Origin: Bacteroidota bacterium
GTDB lineage: Bacteria > Bacteroidota > Bacteroidia > B-17B0 > Aurantibacillaceae
NCBI GenBank assembly: GCA_025362395.1
Contig: JANYGK010000036.1
Coordinates: forward strand, 18,356 to 82,355
Direction of reading: 5' to 3'
DNA length: 64,000 nt
Below the pieces are notes generated by a model. That model did no database searches and had not been told where the DNA came from. It saw nothing but the letters and a program-made list of their open reading frames with translations. Below, in pieces: positions 43,978 through 53,311 of this stretch. Position 1 is the first letter of the stretch; every line of letters starts with the position of its first letter. The position numbers and the translations under genes were made by a program.

Positions 43978-45084
43978 ATGGCAAAGAAAACAACCGGGAA
44001 AGGTAAAAACTTTTTTTCCGAAAATTCACTTACATTTTTAGAAAATTATTTAAACAATCCTTCACCGACCGGCTTTGAGAGTGAAGGGCAAAAAATGTGG
44101 CTGAATTATATTAAGCCATACATTGATGAGTATTTTGTAGATACATACGGCACAGTAGTAGGTGTTATTAACCCCGACGCTCCTTATAAAGTGGTAATTG
44201 AAGCCCATGCAGATGAAATTTCGTGGTTTGTACATTATATTACTAAAGACGGTTTCATTTACCTGCGAAAAAATGGCGGCAGTGATCACCAGATAGCGCC
44301 TTCTAAAAGGGTTAACATACATACAGATAAAGGAATTGTAAAAGGTATTTTTGGTTGGCCGGCTATTCATGTACGTGACGCGGCAAGAGAGGAAACACCT
44401 ACATTAAAAAATATATTTTTAGACCTTGGTTGTAAAAGTGATAAGGAAGTAGAAGCATTGGGCGTGCACGTAGGGTGCGTTGTTACTTACGATGATGAAT
44501 TTATGGTATTAAATGGTCGCTACTTTGTAGGCCGTGCTTTAGATAATAGGGCAGGAGGCTTTATGATCGCTGAAGTGGCGCGTTTATTAAAAGAAAATAA
44601 AATAAAGTTACCGTTCGGATTGTATATTGTAAATTCTGTTCAGGAAGAAATTGGTTTACGCGGTGCGGAAATGATTGCGCACAGAATTAAGCCTAATGTT
44701 GCTATTATTACGGATGTATGCCACGATACACAAACACCGATGATGAATAAAATAGTAAGCGGTGATTTGGCTTGCGGTAAAGGCCCTGTAGTATCCTACG
44801 GCCCCGCGGTACAAAATAATTTATTGAAATTAATTATTGGTGCTGCCAATAAAGAAAAAATTGAATTTCAAAGACAGGCTGCAAGCCGGAGCACCGGTAC
44901 AGATACGGATGCGTTTGCTTACAGTAATGAAGGTGTGGCCAGCGCGTTGATTTCATTGCCATTGCGCTATATGCATACCACTGTTGAAAGCGTACATAAG
45001 GATGATGTTGAAAATGTAATTAAGCTGATCGTAGCTTCATTAAAAAATATTAAAAACAATCAGGATTTCAGATACCTGAAATAG
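43978..45084 (+). CDS. M42 family metallo-aminopeptidase
   Basis: This 368-residue enzyme of the M42 glutamyl-aminopeptidase/deblocking aminopeptidase family shows the metal ligands in VVIEAHADEISW (His, Asp), RALDNRAGGFM (Asp), NSVQEEIGLRGA (Glu pair), ITDVCHDT and the final MHTTVESV (His). A Lys-rich start (MAKKTTGKGKNFFSE) precedes the domain. Cytoplasmic peptide turnover is the family role. The ATG at 43978 follows an AT-rich 142-bp gap from rnhA. Confidence 0.92.
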   Translation: MAKKTTGKGKNFFSENSLTFLENYLNNPSPTGFESEGQKMWLNYIKPYIDEYFVDTYGTVVGVINPDAPYKVVIEAHADEISWFVHYITKDGFIYLRKNGGSDHQIAPSKRVNIHTDKGIVKGIFGWPAIHVRDAAREETPTLKNIFLDLGCKSDKEVEALGVHVGCVVTYDDEFMVLNGRYFVGRALDNRAGGFMIAEVARLLKENKIKLPFGLYIVNSVQEEIGLRGAEMIAHRIKPNVAIITDVCHDTQTPMMNKIVSGDLACGKGPVVSYGPAVQNNLLKLIIGAANKEKIEFQRQAASRSTGTDTDAFAYSNEGVASALISLPLRYMHTTVESVHKDDVENVIKLIVASLKNIKNNQDFRYLK

Positions 45085-45161
45085 TTAATAAGGTAAAGAA
45101 TTGTTGAATGACGGAATGAATTACTCTTTAACGCACTAATTCATACCTCACAAATTGAAAA

Positions 45162-46697
45162 ATGACACTACTCGGTTCTATAATAAAAACAGTTGTTGAT
45201 ACACGCGGGAAGCTTCCTAAGCGGACAAACTTTTACGTACAACAATCTAAAGTTTTAAAAAAATTAATGACTAAGGCTCAATATACAGCCTTTGGAGAAC
45301 ATTATCATTTTACGAAATTATTGAATTCCAAAAATTCAGTTGCGGAGTTCCGGGAAACAGTTCAGATCCATGATTACAGCAGCATGTATAAGCAATGGTG
45401 GTTCAGGGCATTAAGGGGGGAGCCATATGTATGCTGGCCAAACCATATTAAATATTTCGCTTTAAGCTCGGGCACGTCAGAAGCGGCAAGCAAATACATA
45501 CCCGTTACCAAGGAAATGCTGAAAGCCCTTAAACGCGGAAGCATGAGGCAGATACTGGCGATGTCGCATTACGATTTCCCGAATGAATTATTTCAAAAAG
45601 GGTTTTTGGCTATAGGAGGAAGTACGATGCTTGATTTTAACGGCACGTATTATGAAGGAGATTTGAGTGGTATTACAGCGGCAAATATCCCTACATGGTT
45701 CCAGCATTTTTACAAACCCGGTAAAACTATTTCAAGGTATAAAGATTGGGAAACTAAACTTTCCGAAATTGTAAAAAACGCAAAAAACTGGGATATAGGA
45801 ATTATTGTTGGTGTTCCTGCTTGGGTACAAATTTTGCTCGAACGCATTATCGAACATTATAAAGTAAATACCATTCATGATATCTGGCCTAATTTAAGAG
45901 CCTATGTTCATGCAGGTGTTTCCATTGAGCCTTACAGAAAAAGTATTAATAAGCTGACGGCTTTTCCTTTAGTGTTCTCCGATACATACTTGGCATCCGA
46001 AGGATTAATCGCATATCAGGAAAGGCCAAATGCTGAACAGGGCATGCGTATGCTGCTTGATAACGGAATATTTTTTGAATTTGTTCCTTTTACGGAAGAA
46101 AATTTTGACGGCGACGGGAATATTAATATGAATGCAAAAGCACTTACCATAAAAGATGTTGAGCTCGGAAAAGACTACGCCTTGCTGATGTCTACCTGTT
46201 CCGGCGCATGGAGGTATTTAATTGGCGACACTGTTAAGTTTACCAATCTTGAACACGCTGAAATTATTATTACAGGTCGCACAAAACAGTATTTAAGCTT
46301 ATGCGGCGAGCACCTTTCAGTAGAAAACATGAGCAGGGCAATTAAGTTAACTGCCGACGATTTAAAAATTGAATTAAATGAATTTGCTGTTGCCGGTGTA
46401 CCTCATGGTTCTTTGTTTGCGCATCAATGGTATGTAGGTTCTAACAAAGAAGTATCGGAAGAAGCTATTAAACAAAGATTGGATTTTCATTTAAAAGAGA
46501 TTAATGATGATTACAGAGTAGAAAGAACCTCTGCTTTAAAAGATGTGTATGTGAAAGTGTTACCTGATAATGCGTTTATAGATTTTATGGCAACTAAAGG
46601 AAAATTAGGATCGGCATACAAATTTCCGAGGGTTTTAAAAGGAGATTTATTAAGCGGGTGGCAGGAATTTATTTCAACCTATAAACATACATTTTGA
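45162..46697 (+). CDS. GH3 family acyl-adenylate enzyme
   Basis: This 511-residue protein matches the GH3 fold, related to plant auxin-amido synthetases, with the ATP-binding loop YFALSSGTSEAASKYIPVT, FSDTYLASEGLIAYQ, LIGDTVKFTNLEHAEIIITG and a C-terminal swing domain from about residue 390. GH3 enzymes join acyl acids to amino acids via an adenylate; in Bacteroidota the substrate is not established. Its TGA stop overlaps the TTG start of the LysE gene by 2 bp, indicating translational coupling. Confidence 0.88.
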   Translation: MTLLGSIIKTVVDTRGKLPKRTNFYVQQSKVLKKLMTKAQYTAFGEHYHFTKLLNSKNSVAEFRETVQIHDYSSMYKQWWFRALRGEPYVCWPNHIKYFALSSGTSEAASKYIPVTKEMLKALKRGSMRQILAMSHYDFPNELFQKGFLAIGGSTMLDFNGTYYEGDLSGITAANIPTWFQHFYKPGKTISRYKDWETKLSEIVKNAKNWDIGIIVGVPAWVQILLERIIEHYKVNTIHDIWPNLRAYVHAGVSIEPYRKSINKLTAFPLVFSDTYLASEGLIAYQERPNAEQGMRMLLDNGIFFEFVPFTEENFDGDGNINMNAKALTIKDVELGKDYALLMSTCSGAWRYLIGDTVKFTNLEHAEIIITGRTKQYLSLCGEHLSVENMSRAIKLTADDLKIELNEFAVAGVPHGSLFAHQWYVGSNKEVSEEAIKQRLDFHLKEINDDYRVERTSALKDVYVKVLPDNAFIDFMATKGKLGSAYKFPRVLKGDLLSGWQEFISTYKHTF

Positions 46698-47338
46698 TCT
46701 TAAGCCTGATATATCAATCCATCATCCTGGTTTTACTCCTTACATTTTCGTTCGGGCCGGCTTTTTTCGCGCTCATAAATACAGGAATTAAGTTTGGTTA
46801 CCGTACAGGTTCTTTTTTAGCAATAGGTGTTGTGTTGAGTGATCTGTTTGTTTGTACGTTGGTGTGCTTACTGGTTTACTTCGGAATGTCTAATCTTCTT
46901 GATTCAAAAAATGCGCAAACTATTTTTGCTACGATCGGAGGAGGGATTTTAATTGTGTTTGGAGCCTTTTTTTTCAAAAAACATGAAGTTAAAACGGAGC
47001 AAACAATTGATATCCAAAATCAATTACCAAGTCCGAAATTGATGGTGCTAAAAGGATTTTTTCTTAATTTATTTAATCCTTCCGTATGGTTACTGTGGTT
47101 AACCAATGTAACCGTAACAAGTAAAACAGTAGATTATTCTTTATTTAAAATGCTTATTTTCTTTTTTATTGTTTTGGCTGCCGTACTTTCTGTGGAGCTG
47201 TTTAAAGTAAAATTGTCAGGTAAGATCAAGCATTATTTAACGGATAAAGTGATGAATATTGTAAACTATATTACAGGAACCGCACTTATTATTTTTGGCG
47301 TAATTTTAATTTATACTCACTATTTTAATAAAGATTAA
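46694..47338 (+). CDS. LysE family amino-acid exporter-like membrane protein
   Basis: This 214-residue integral membrane protein has about six hydrophobic helices, with FSFGPAFFALINTGIKFGYR near the start, matching the LysE/RhtB signature around the first helix, and KGFFLNLFNPSVWLLWL in the middle. It starts with TTG at 46694, inside the GH3 stop region; there is no upstream ATG and the first ATG in frame (residue 65) would lose the first two helices. Amino-acid or small-molecule export is the family role. Its stop overlaps the next ATG. Confidence 0.82.
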   Translation: MILSLIYQSIILVLLLTFSFGPAFFALINTGIKFGYRTGSFLAIGVVLSDLFVCTLVCLLVYFGMSNLLDSKNAQTIFATIGGGILIVFGAFFFKKHEVKTEQTIDIQNQLPSPKLMVLKGFFLNLFNPSVWLLWLTNVTVTSKTVDYSLFKMLIFFFIVLAAVLSVELFKVKLSGKIKHYLTDKVMNIVNYITGTALIIFGVILIYTHYFNKD

Positions 47339-47613
47339 TGGCAGCTAATACGTTTGACGAACTAAGAAAGAAACTGGAAGAAACAGTTACTTCCTTTCCT
47401 TACATCTACATGTTTAAGTTTATTATCAAATCAGATAACCGAACCATGGCACTTGTAGAAGTTATTTTTGATAATGACGCAGACATTATTCAGAAGCAGT
47501 CTACTAAAGGAAACTATGTAAGCATGACAGTAAAACAAGTGGTAATGAGCATTGATGAAATTATTTCTATTTACGAAAAAGCGGCAGCTATTGAAGGAGT
47601 TATGTCTTTTTAA
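47338..47613 (+). CDS. DUF493 (YbeD-like) family protein
   Basis: This 91-residue ACT-like alpha/beta protein contains FPYIYMFKFIIKSDN near the start and STKGNYVSMTVKQVVMSIDEIISIYEKAAAIEGV, the DUF493/UPF0250 pattern. YbeD of E. coli has the same fold; the function is not well defined. It overlaps the LysE stop (TAATG) and is followed by the epimerase gene after 2 bp, so it belongs to the same operon. Confidence 0.82.
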   Translation: MAANTFDELRKKLEETVTSFPYIYMFKFIIKSDNRTMALVEVIFDNDADIIQKQSTKGNYVSMTVKQVVMSIDEIISIYEKAAAIEGVMSF

Positions 47614-47615
47614 TA

Positions 47616-48485
47616 ATGGGCGTTTATACCTTATCAAACGGTTTACTAAGCATAAGTATAAATTCTTTCGGAGCTGAATTATGTTCCGTTAAATCTAATG
47701 ACATTGAATATATATGGCAGGCAGATCCTGAAATTTGGGCAAGGCACGCACCTAATTTATTTCCCATAGTAGGCAAATTAAATTCAGGTATATATAATTA
47801 TCAAACTAGTGTATATGAATTGCCTCAACACGGTTTTGCACGCGATCATGACTTTATTTGTATTGAAGAATCAGAAGATACCCTTATTTTTGAGTTCACC
47901 GCTACAGACCAAACCCTGATTAATTTTCCGTTTCATTTTAGTTTGCAGGTTTCGTACGCTTTAAAAAACAATAAACTCATTACCGGCTATTCAGTATTTA
48001 ATCCGGATAACGCCGATCTTTATTTTTCTTTAGGGGCGCATCCTGCATTTAACTGCCCTTTGCAATTAAACGAATCTTTTACCGACTATGAGCTTCAGTT
48101 TAACACCCGGCAATCTCTTACGATCCATAAATTAAAAGAAGGATTAATTTTAGAAGAAACAGAATCGGTAGAGCTTACGGATCACAAACTTACTCTTACA
48201 ACGGCTTTATTTGAAAAAGACGCGTTGGTTTTAAAAAGCAACCAAATTGAAGGCGTTAAACTTGTCTCAAAAAAAACAGGGCATGGTGTTGAGCTTATAT
48301 GTAAAAACTGGCCATATTTTGGTATTTGGACAAAACCCGGAACTTCAACATTTTTATGTTTAGAACCTTGGTACGGTATTGCGGACACCGTCAATTCGAG
48401 CGGCCGGCTTGAAGACAAAGAAGGAATTATTCGGTTAAAATCGGAAAGCCGGTTCGACGCGTCTTTTACTTTAGATTTTTTTTAA
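47616..48485 (+). CDS. Aldose 1-epimerase family protein
   Basis: This 289-residue galactose-mutarotase-like sugar epimerase has WARHAPNLFPIVGKLNSG, the catalytic His region ELPQHGFARDHDF, LGAHPAFNCP and the catalytic Glu region CLEPWYGIADTVNS, in the LacX-like subgroup. It interconverts anomers of a free or phosphorylated sugar; the exact sugar is unknown. It sits between DUF493 (2-bp gap) and the GT39-like gene (4-bp gap), linking the upstream operon to the sugar genes. Confidence 0.87.
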   Translation: MGVYTLSNGLLSISINSFGAELCSVKSNDIEYIWQADPEIWARHAPNLFPIVGKLNSGIYNYQTSVYELPQHGFARDHDFICIEESEDTLIFEFTATDQTLINFPFHFSLQVSYALKNNKLITGYSVFNPDNADLYFSLGAHPAFNCPLQLNESFTDYELQFNTRQSLTIHKLKEGLILEETESVELTDHKLTLTTALFEKDALVLKSNQIEGVKLVSKKTGHGVELICKNWPYFGIWTKPGTSTFLCLEPWYGIADTVNSSGRLEDKEGIIRLKSESRFDASFTLDFF

Positions 48486-48489
48486 GATT

Positions 48490-50514
48490 TTGAAATTGAT
48501 ACCACGCGCGCATAAGTTTATTATTATCTCAGTTATATGTGCGGTAAGTTTCTTGTTTCAACTTAAAACTATCAATCAATTTCCGCAATACACTCATGCA
48601 TGGGCACAATGCGACAGATATGCGCTTGCGCTTGGCTTTATTGATAATGGCGGCGATTTGTTTCATCCGCAAACATACGTTATGAATAATCAGTTTCCGG
48701 GCGAATTTATGGTCCCGAGAAATACAACTATTACATCAGTTGATTTTCCTGTGCATGATTATATAGTGTCTTTTATTATGAAACTTACTCATGATACAGA
48801 GCCTTGGCTTTTTAAATCATATACGTTGCTGTACTCAATAGCGGGATTATATTTTTTATACCTGTTGGTTACACTTTTTACCAAATCAATTGTTCGCGCG
48901 CTGTTTGTTGTATTGTTTGCTTTAAGCTCGCCGGTATTTTTATATTACGAAGCAGGCTTTTTACCAACGTTGTCGTCTTTAGCGAATGTTTTTATAGGTT
49001 TGTTTTTATTTTTTAGTTTTATCAAAACAGGAAATAAAAAACGATTTTGTTTTTCTCTTTTCTTCATTACATTAGCGGCAATGGCAAGACTTCCGTTTGC
49101 TATTATAGTAGTAGCCCTAGGATGTTATGAATGTTACGGTTTTTTTAAAAACAAACGGGTAGAAATTTATAAATGTATTGGTTTACTGATCTCTGTTACT
49201 TGTATAGCAACCTATTACCTTTACAATGATCATTTAAGAAAAGAATATGGTTCATTATTTTTAAATTACATTCTACCTGCTTCGTCAACACATGAATTAG
49301 CAGATTTCACAAAAACAATTATAAAACGTTGGCAATTTAATTATTTCAATCCTTTGGCTTACGCTTTATTATTGGTGACAGGCTTTGTATTTCTTTTTAA
49401 TATATTAAAACGTAAAATAAAGTTGAGCAGTTTTGAAAAGCAATTTATCTTTTTTATTTCTATCGTATTTATGGGATGTTGCTTATACTATTTACTAATG
49501 ACTTATCAATTTATCAATCATGATTATTATTTTCTCGATACTTTTTACATGCCTGTAGTAGCCATATTTTTATTTGTCGTTGTAAAATGGCCCGTTATCA
49601 ACTACTTTGAAACAAAAAAGTATATCCCTGCTTTATCACTTCTTGTATTTATTCCCTGTTTTATGATAAGTAAAACTATATTAAAAGAACGTAAAGAATC
49701 TTATACCGAGGAAAGAACAACAGCGGAAAGCTATAAGGATGCAGGCCGGTTTTTAGATTCTCTTCATATTTCTTCAAACGCTAAGCTCTTAACATTTTGT
49801 TCAGACGGGAGTAATAATTCTTTTATATTAATGCGTAGGAAAGGCTTTGTTATTATCGAGCCGACTAAAGAAAAAATTGAAACTGCTCTAAAATGGCCTT
49901 ACGATTATGTAGTGATCGATGATCATAAAATGGTTTCATTGGTTTATTCAAATTATCCCGGCATCATTTATAAACTAATTAAAGTAGCGGGTAATGGGTT
50001 GATAAGCGTTTATAAAAGAAGGACCAATGAACAGCATATTTCAGAAAATGAGTTTTTTGAACTGGATAAAAAGTCCGTTTTATATGATACTCTGCAGGAT
50101 TTTGAATCAGTGACCGATCTTGAAATTAAAAAAGTGCTTGCAGATTCTGTAACAGCTCACAACGCGTTTTATGGTTATATAGATTCAACAATGGAGTATG
50201 GTTATACCTATAAAACAGAAAACTTAAATGTTTTAAAAAAGAAGAATAGCCTGATTAAAGTAACGTGTAGATTTTTCGCTAATCTGCCGGTTAAAGAAGC
50301 TTTTATATGTTTAAGCTTGAAGATAAATAATAAAGATGCGCTATTTAAAGCTTCGGAGGTGTCATCGCTAATGCAGCTTGGGAAATGGCAAACATGCAGC
50401 TTTTTGTATAGCGTTTCAAAAATTGCAAGTAACGAGTTTGAACTGGGAATCTTTATATGGAACAAAGGAAAAAATAATATCATGTATGACGATTTTCAGG
50501 TAACAATTTACTAA
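48490..50514 (+). CDS. Multi-spanning membrane glycosyltransferase (GT39/ArnT-like)
   Basis: This 674-residue protein starts with TTG at 48490 (MKLIPRAHKFIIISVICAVSF); no ATG lies upstream and the coding signal begins at once after the previous stop. Residues about 10-405 contain about 11 hydrophobic helices, with an aspartate in the first loop (THAWAQCDRYALALGF) where GT39-type enzymes keep an acidic catalytic residue. Residues about 410-674 are soluble with a beta-rich end (FELGIFIWNKGKNNIMYDDF). It would use lipid-linked sugar donors on the periplasmic side. Family placement is moderate. Confidence 0.65.
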   Translation: MKLIPRAHKFIIISVICAVSFLFQLKTINQFPQYTHAWAQCDRYALALGFIDNGGDLFHPQTYVMNNQFPGEFMVPRNTTITSVDFPVHDYIVSFIMKLTHDTEPWLFKSYTLLYSIAGLYFLYLLVTLFTKSIVRALFVVLFALSSPVFLYYEAGFLPTLSSLANVFIGLFLFFSFIKTGNKKRFCFSLFFITLAAMARLPFAIIVVALGCYECYGFFKNKRVEIYKCIGLLISVTCIATYYLYNDHLRKEYGSLFLNYILPASSTHELADFTKTIIKRWQFNYFNPLAYALLLVTGFVFLFNILKRKIKLSSFEKQFIFFISIVFMGCCLYYLLMTYQFINHDYYFLDTFYMPVVAIFLFVVVKWPVINYFETKKYIPALSLLVFIPCFMISKTILKERKESYTEERTTAESYKDAGRFLDSLHISSNAKLLTFCSDGSNNSFILMRRKGFVIIEPTKEKIETALKWPYDYVVIDDHKMVSLVYSNYPGIIYKLIKVAGNGLISVYKRRTNEQHISENEFFELDKKSVLYDTLQDFESVTDLEIKKVLADSVTAHNAFYGYIDSTMEYGYTYKTENLNVLKKKNSLIKVTCRFFANLPVKEAFICLSLKINNKDALFKASEVSSLMQLGKWQTCSFLYSVSKIASNEFELGIFIWNKGKNNIMYDDFQVTIY

Positions 50515-50535
50515 CTTTAATCTTTATAATTTTAC

Positions 50536-51117
50536 ATGATACAACTCATAAAATCACGTATTCAAGCGTCCATCGATTTAAAAACGTCTTTACTGACCAA
50601 CGATGCCATTTTAAATAATATTCAGTCTGTTGTTAATGATATTGTGAACAGTTACAGGCATGACGGAAAAGTGTTATGGGCAGGTAACGGAGGTTCTGCT
50701 GCTGACGCGCAACATTTAGCAGCCGAATTAAGCGGTCGTTTTTACTATGACAGACCTCCTTTATTTAGTGAAGCCTTACATGTTAATACAAGTTATACAA
50801 CTGCGGTAGCTAACGATTATAGTTATGATGTAATTTACAGTCGCTTGGTAAAAGCCATGGGGCGAAAAGGGGATGTGCTGATCGGATTATCTACAAGTGG
50901 TAATTCAACCAATGTGATCAAAGCATTAGAAGCAGCAAATGAGATTGGTATGATAACAGTGGCTTTCACAGGTGAAACAGGCGGCAAAATGAAAGATGCT
51001 GCTAACTATTTAATAAATATTCCTTCAAAGGATACGCCTCGCATCCAGGAATGCCACATGATATTAGGACATACAATTTGTGAGTTGATAGAAATGGAAT
51101 TATTTCCTAAACCTTAA
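50536..51117 (+). CDS. gmhA: Sedoheptulose-7-phosphate isomerase (SIS domain, GmhA)
   Basis: This 193-residue SIS-domain protein has LWAGNGGSAADAQHLAAELS, RPPLFSEALHVNTS, LIGLSTSGNSTNVIKAL and the C-terminal ECHMILGHTICELIE, the full phosphoheptose isomerase pattern. It converts sedoheptulose 7-phosphate to D-glycero-D-manno-heptose 7-phosphate, the first step to activated heptose. Followed by the nucleotidyltransferase and phosphatase of the same pathway. Confidence 0.92.
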   Translation: MIQLIKSRIQASIDLKTSLLTNDAILNNIQSVVNDIVNSYRHDGKVLWAGNGGSAADAQHLAAELSGRFYYDRPPLFSEALHVNTSYTTAVANDYSYDVIYSRLVKAMGRKGDVLIGLSTSGNSTNVIKALEAANEIGMITVAFTGETGGKMKDAANYLINIPSKDTPRIQECHMILGHTICELIEMELFPKP

Positions 51118-51123
51118 TTTAAG

Positions 51124-51837
51124 TTGCTTACAGAAGCTGTTATACTTGCGGGTGGTTTTGGAACACGGTTACAAACAGTAGTAAGCGATGTTCCTAAGCC
51201 AATGGCACCAATTAACGACAAACCGTTTTTAAATTATATATTTTCTTATTTAAAACATTTCGGTATCAAACATGTTGTTCTTTCAACAGGATATCTTGCT
51301 GAAAAAATATCCGGTTATTATGGCAACGAATTTAACGGAATTAAAATTTCGTATACGGTTGAAGGCACACCATTAGGAACAGGCGGGGGCATTCGCCTGG
51401 CAATGGAAAAATGTACGACTCATGAAGTTTTAGTATTAAACGGAGATTCTTTTTTTGATGTGGACCTGAATATTTATTTTGATGCACATCAATTATTTAT
51501 GGCGAATTGTTCCCTGGCATTACGTAAAGTGGAGAACGCTGCGCGCTATGGTACCATTACTTTAGGAAGCATAGGTTCTATTAAGGATTTTAAGGAAAAA
51601 GATGCTATTAAAAGAGAAGGATTGATCAATGGAGGAGTTTATATTTTAAATAGAACATTCTTTTTAGATAAAACCGAAACAGGAATATCTTTTTCTATAG
51701 AAAAAGACTTTTATGAAAAGCGAATTAGTGAATTACAAATCTTTGGGTTTGAATATCCCGATTACTTTATAGACATTGGTATTCCTGAAGATTATAACAA
51801 AGCACAGCATGATTTTAAAAGATTTAGATATAGATAA
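51124..51837 (+). CDS. hddC: Sugar-phosphate nucleotidyltransferase, HddC-like
   Basis: This 237-residue GT-A-fold nucleotidyltransferase has the signature EAVILAGGFGTRLQTVVSDV followed by PKPMAPINDKPFL, GTPLGTGGGIRLA and LVLNGDSFFDVD. In this setting (gmhA upstream, gmhB-like downstream) it probably forms GDP- or ADP-D-glycero-manno-heptose. It starts with TTG at 51124; the previous gene's TAA is in frame 9 bp upstream, so no earlier ATG exists, and the first internal ATG would remove the nucleotide-binding loop. The GHMP heptose kinase is missing from this window. The symbol is by context. Confidence 0.82.
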   Translation: MLTEAVILAGGFGTRLQTVVSDVPKPMAPINDKPFLNYIFSYLKHFGIKHVVLSTGYLAEKISGYYGNEFNGIKISYTVEGTPLGTGGGIRLAMEKCTTHEVLVLNGDSFFDVDLNIYFDAHQLFMANCSLALRKVENAARYGTITLGSIGSIKDFKEKDAIKREGLINGGVYILNRTFFLDKTETGISFSIEKDFYEKRISELQIFGFEYPDYFIDIGIPEDYNKAQHDFKRFRYR

Positions 51838-52357
51838 AAGTTGGACCTTGTTTTTAGACAGGGACGGGGTTATCAATAAAAAATTAGAGAACGATTACGT
51901 TAAACATTCAACAGAGTTTGAATTTATGGACGGCGTATTAAACGCACTTCGAATCTTAGATCCTATTTTTGGAACTATTGTGGTAGTTACAAATCAACAA
52001 TGTATTGGTAAAAAAATTATTTTCCCGGAAGACCTTGAGTTGATACATAAAAACATGATGTATGAAATCAGCTACTTAAAAGGCCGGATAGACAAGATCT
52101 ATTACTCCCCCTATTTAGACGCGGAAAATCATCCTACCCGGAAACCCTCAATTGGCATGGCTTTAAAAGCTAAAGAAGATTTTCCCATAATTGATTTTGA
52201 TAAATCTATTATGGTGGGTGACAGCTTAAGCGATATGCAATTCGGCCGGAATGCGGGAATGAAAACCGTTTATATAAACAACGAAGCTAAAACGGATGAA
52301 CGCATTGATTTTAATTTTAAATCATTGATCTATTTCGCTCACACATTAACGCGGTAA
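51809..52357 (+). CDS. HAD-IIIA phosphatase, GmhB-like
   Basis: This 182-residue HAD phosphatase has the nucleophile motif LFLDRDGVINKK (Asp17 and Asp19), VVTNQQCIGK, the zinc-site region with fewer Cys/His than classical GmhB (YYSPYLDAENHPTRKPSIGM), and IMVGDSLSDMQFGRNAG. It probably removes the C7 phosphate from heptose 1,7-bisphosphate. The ATG at 51809 makes it overlap the nucleotidyltransferase end by 29 bp; an earlier ATG at 51776 adds 11 residues and a larger overlap. The reduced cysteine set suggests a zinc-free variant, which I infer. Confidence 0.82.
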   Translation: MILKDLDIDKSWTLFLDRDGVINKKLENDYVKHSTEFEFMDGVLNALRILDPIFGTIVVVTNQQCIGKKIIFPEDLELIHKNMMYEISYLKGRIDKIYYSPYLDAENHPTRKPSIGMALKAKEDFPIIDFDKSIMVGDSLSDMQFGRNAGMKTVYINNEAKTDERIDFNFKSLIYFAHTLTR

Positions 52358-52364
52358 TTTTATT

Positions 52365-53114
52365 TTGAAAGTATCCATCATAACCATTACCTATAACAGC
52401 GAAGCTACCTTGGCAGATACGTTGGAATCTGTTATCGGGCAAAGCTATAAAGATATAGAATACATTATTGTTGACGGGCAATCAACAGATCATACATTAT
52501 CAATTATTGATGCTTATAAAACCAATATTGCAAACGTTATTTCCGAAAAAGATTCCGGTCTTTATGATGCGCTTAATAAAGGTATTGCGATGGCAACCGG
52601 CGATATTATAGGCATACTGCATAGTGATGATTTTTACAGTGATAAATTTGTTATAGAAAAAATAGTCAATACAATTTCCATAAATAATGCGGATGCCGCT
52701 TATGCGGATCTTTATTATGTTGATAAACAGGATACAAATAAAATTTTCAGGAAATGGAAATCAGGAAAATACAAACACGGAATGTTTTTAAACGGTTGGA
52801 TGCCGCCACATCCTACGTTCTTTGCCAAACGGGCTTGTTACGAATCTTTTGGAAGCTTTAATTTAAATTTGGTGTCAGCAGCCGATTATGAATTGATGTT
52901 GCGTTTTATTCACAGGCATCGCATTAAAATTGCTTATTTGCCCGAGTTTATTATTAAAATGAGGGTAGGGGGTAAGAGTAATGTAACGTTACAAAATAGG
53001 ATTAGGGCAAACACTGAAGACAGAAAAGCGTGGAAGATAAATGGCTTAAAGCCGTATTTTTTTACTTTGTATTTAAAACCGCTTAGAAAAATAGTTCAAC
53101 TATTTAAAAAATGA
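52365..53114 (+). CDS. GT2 family glycosyltransferase
   Basis: This 249-residue GT-A enzyme starts VSIITITYNSEATLADTLES, with IIVDGQSTDHT and the metal/nucleotide motif GILHSDDFYSD. A WMPPHPTFFAKRACYESFGSF acceptor-side region and SAADYELMLRFIH follow, typical of WcaA-like transferases. It starts with TTG at 52365. It probably adds a sugar during surface polysaccharide synthesis. Its stop overlaps the ATG of the next frame (ATGA at 53111-53114). Confidence 0.85.
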   Translation: MKVSIITITYNSEATLADTLESVIGQSYKDIEYIIVDGQSTDHTLSIIDAYKTNIANVISEKDSGLYDALNKGIAMATGDIIGILHSDDFYSDKFVIEKIVNTISINNADAAYADLYYVDKQDTNKIFRKWKSGKYKHGMFLNGWMPPHPTFFAKRACYESFGSFNLNLVSAADYELMLRFIHRHRIKIAYLPEFIIKMRVGGKSNVTLQNRIRANTEDRKAWKINGLKPYFFTLYLKPLRKIVQLFKK

Positions 53115-53249
53115 AACCGGAAACTAAATTGAATCTAATAATAGATTGGAGTGAACCGGACGTTTTTAGTCACATAAACAATGTCATGTTTACGAAATAT
53201 GTTCACGCTGCAAGGCTCAATTACACCGAATGTATTGGCTTAATGAGTG
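53111..53249 (+). pseudogene. 5' fragment of an acyl-CoA thioesterase
   Basis: The first about 46 codons after the overlapping ATGA encode LIIDWSEPDVFSHINNVMFT and KYVHAARLNYTECIGLMS, a clear match to the start of 4HBT-type hot-dog thioesterases (pattern DW-x-x-x-D-x-x-x-HxNNVxxxxY). The frame then runs straight into an unrelated signal peptide and barrel, so roughly two thirds of the enzyme is missing. The stub keeps its coupling to the GT2 gene. It looks like the scar of a deletion or insertion. Confidence 0.75.
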
Positions 53250-53311
53250 CCTCAATCAATAAAGTAAAAATTAATTCTTTAATAAATTCTGTTATTGTAA
53301 AGTTGCATATT

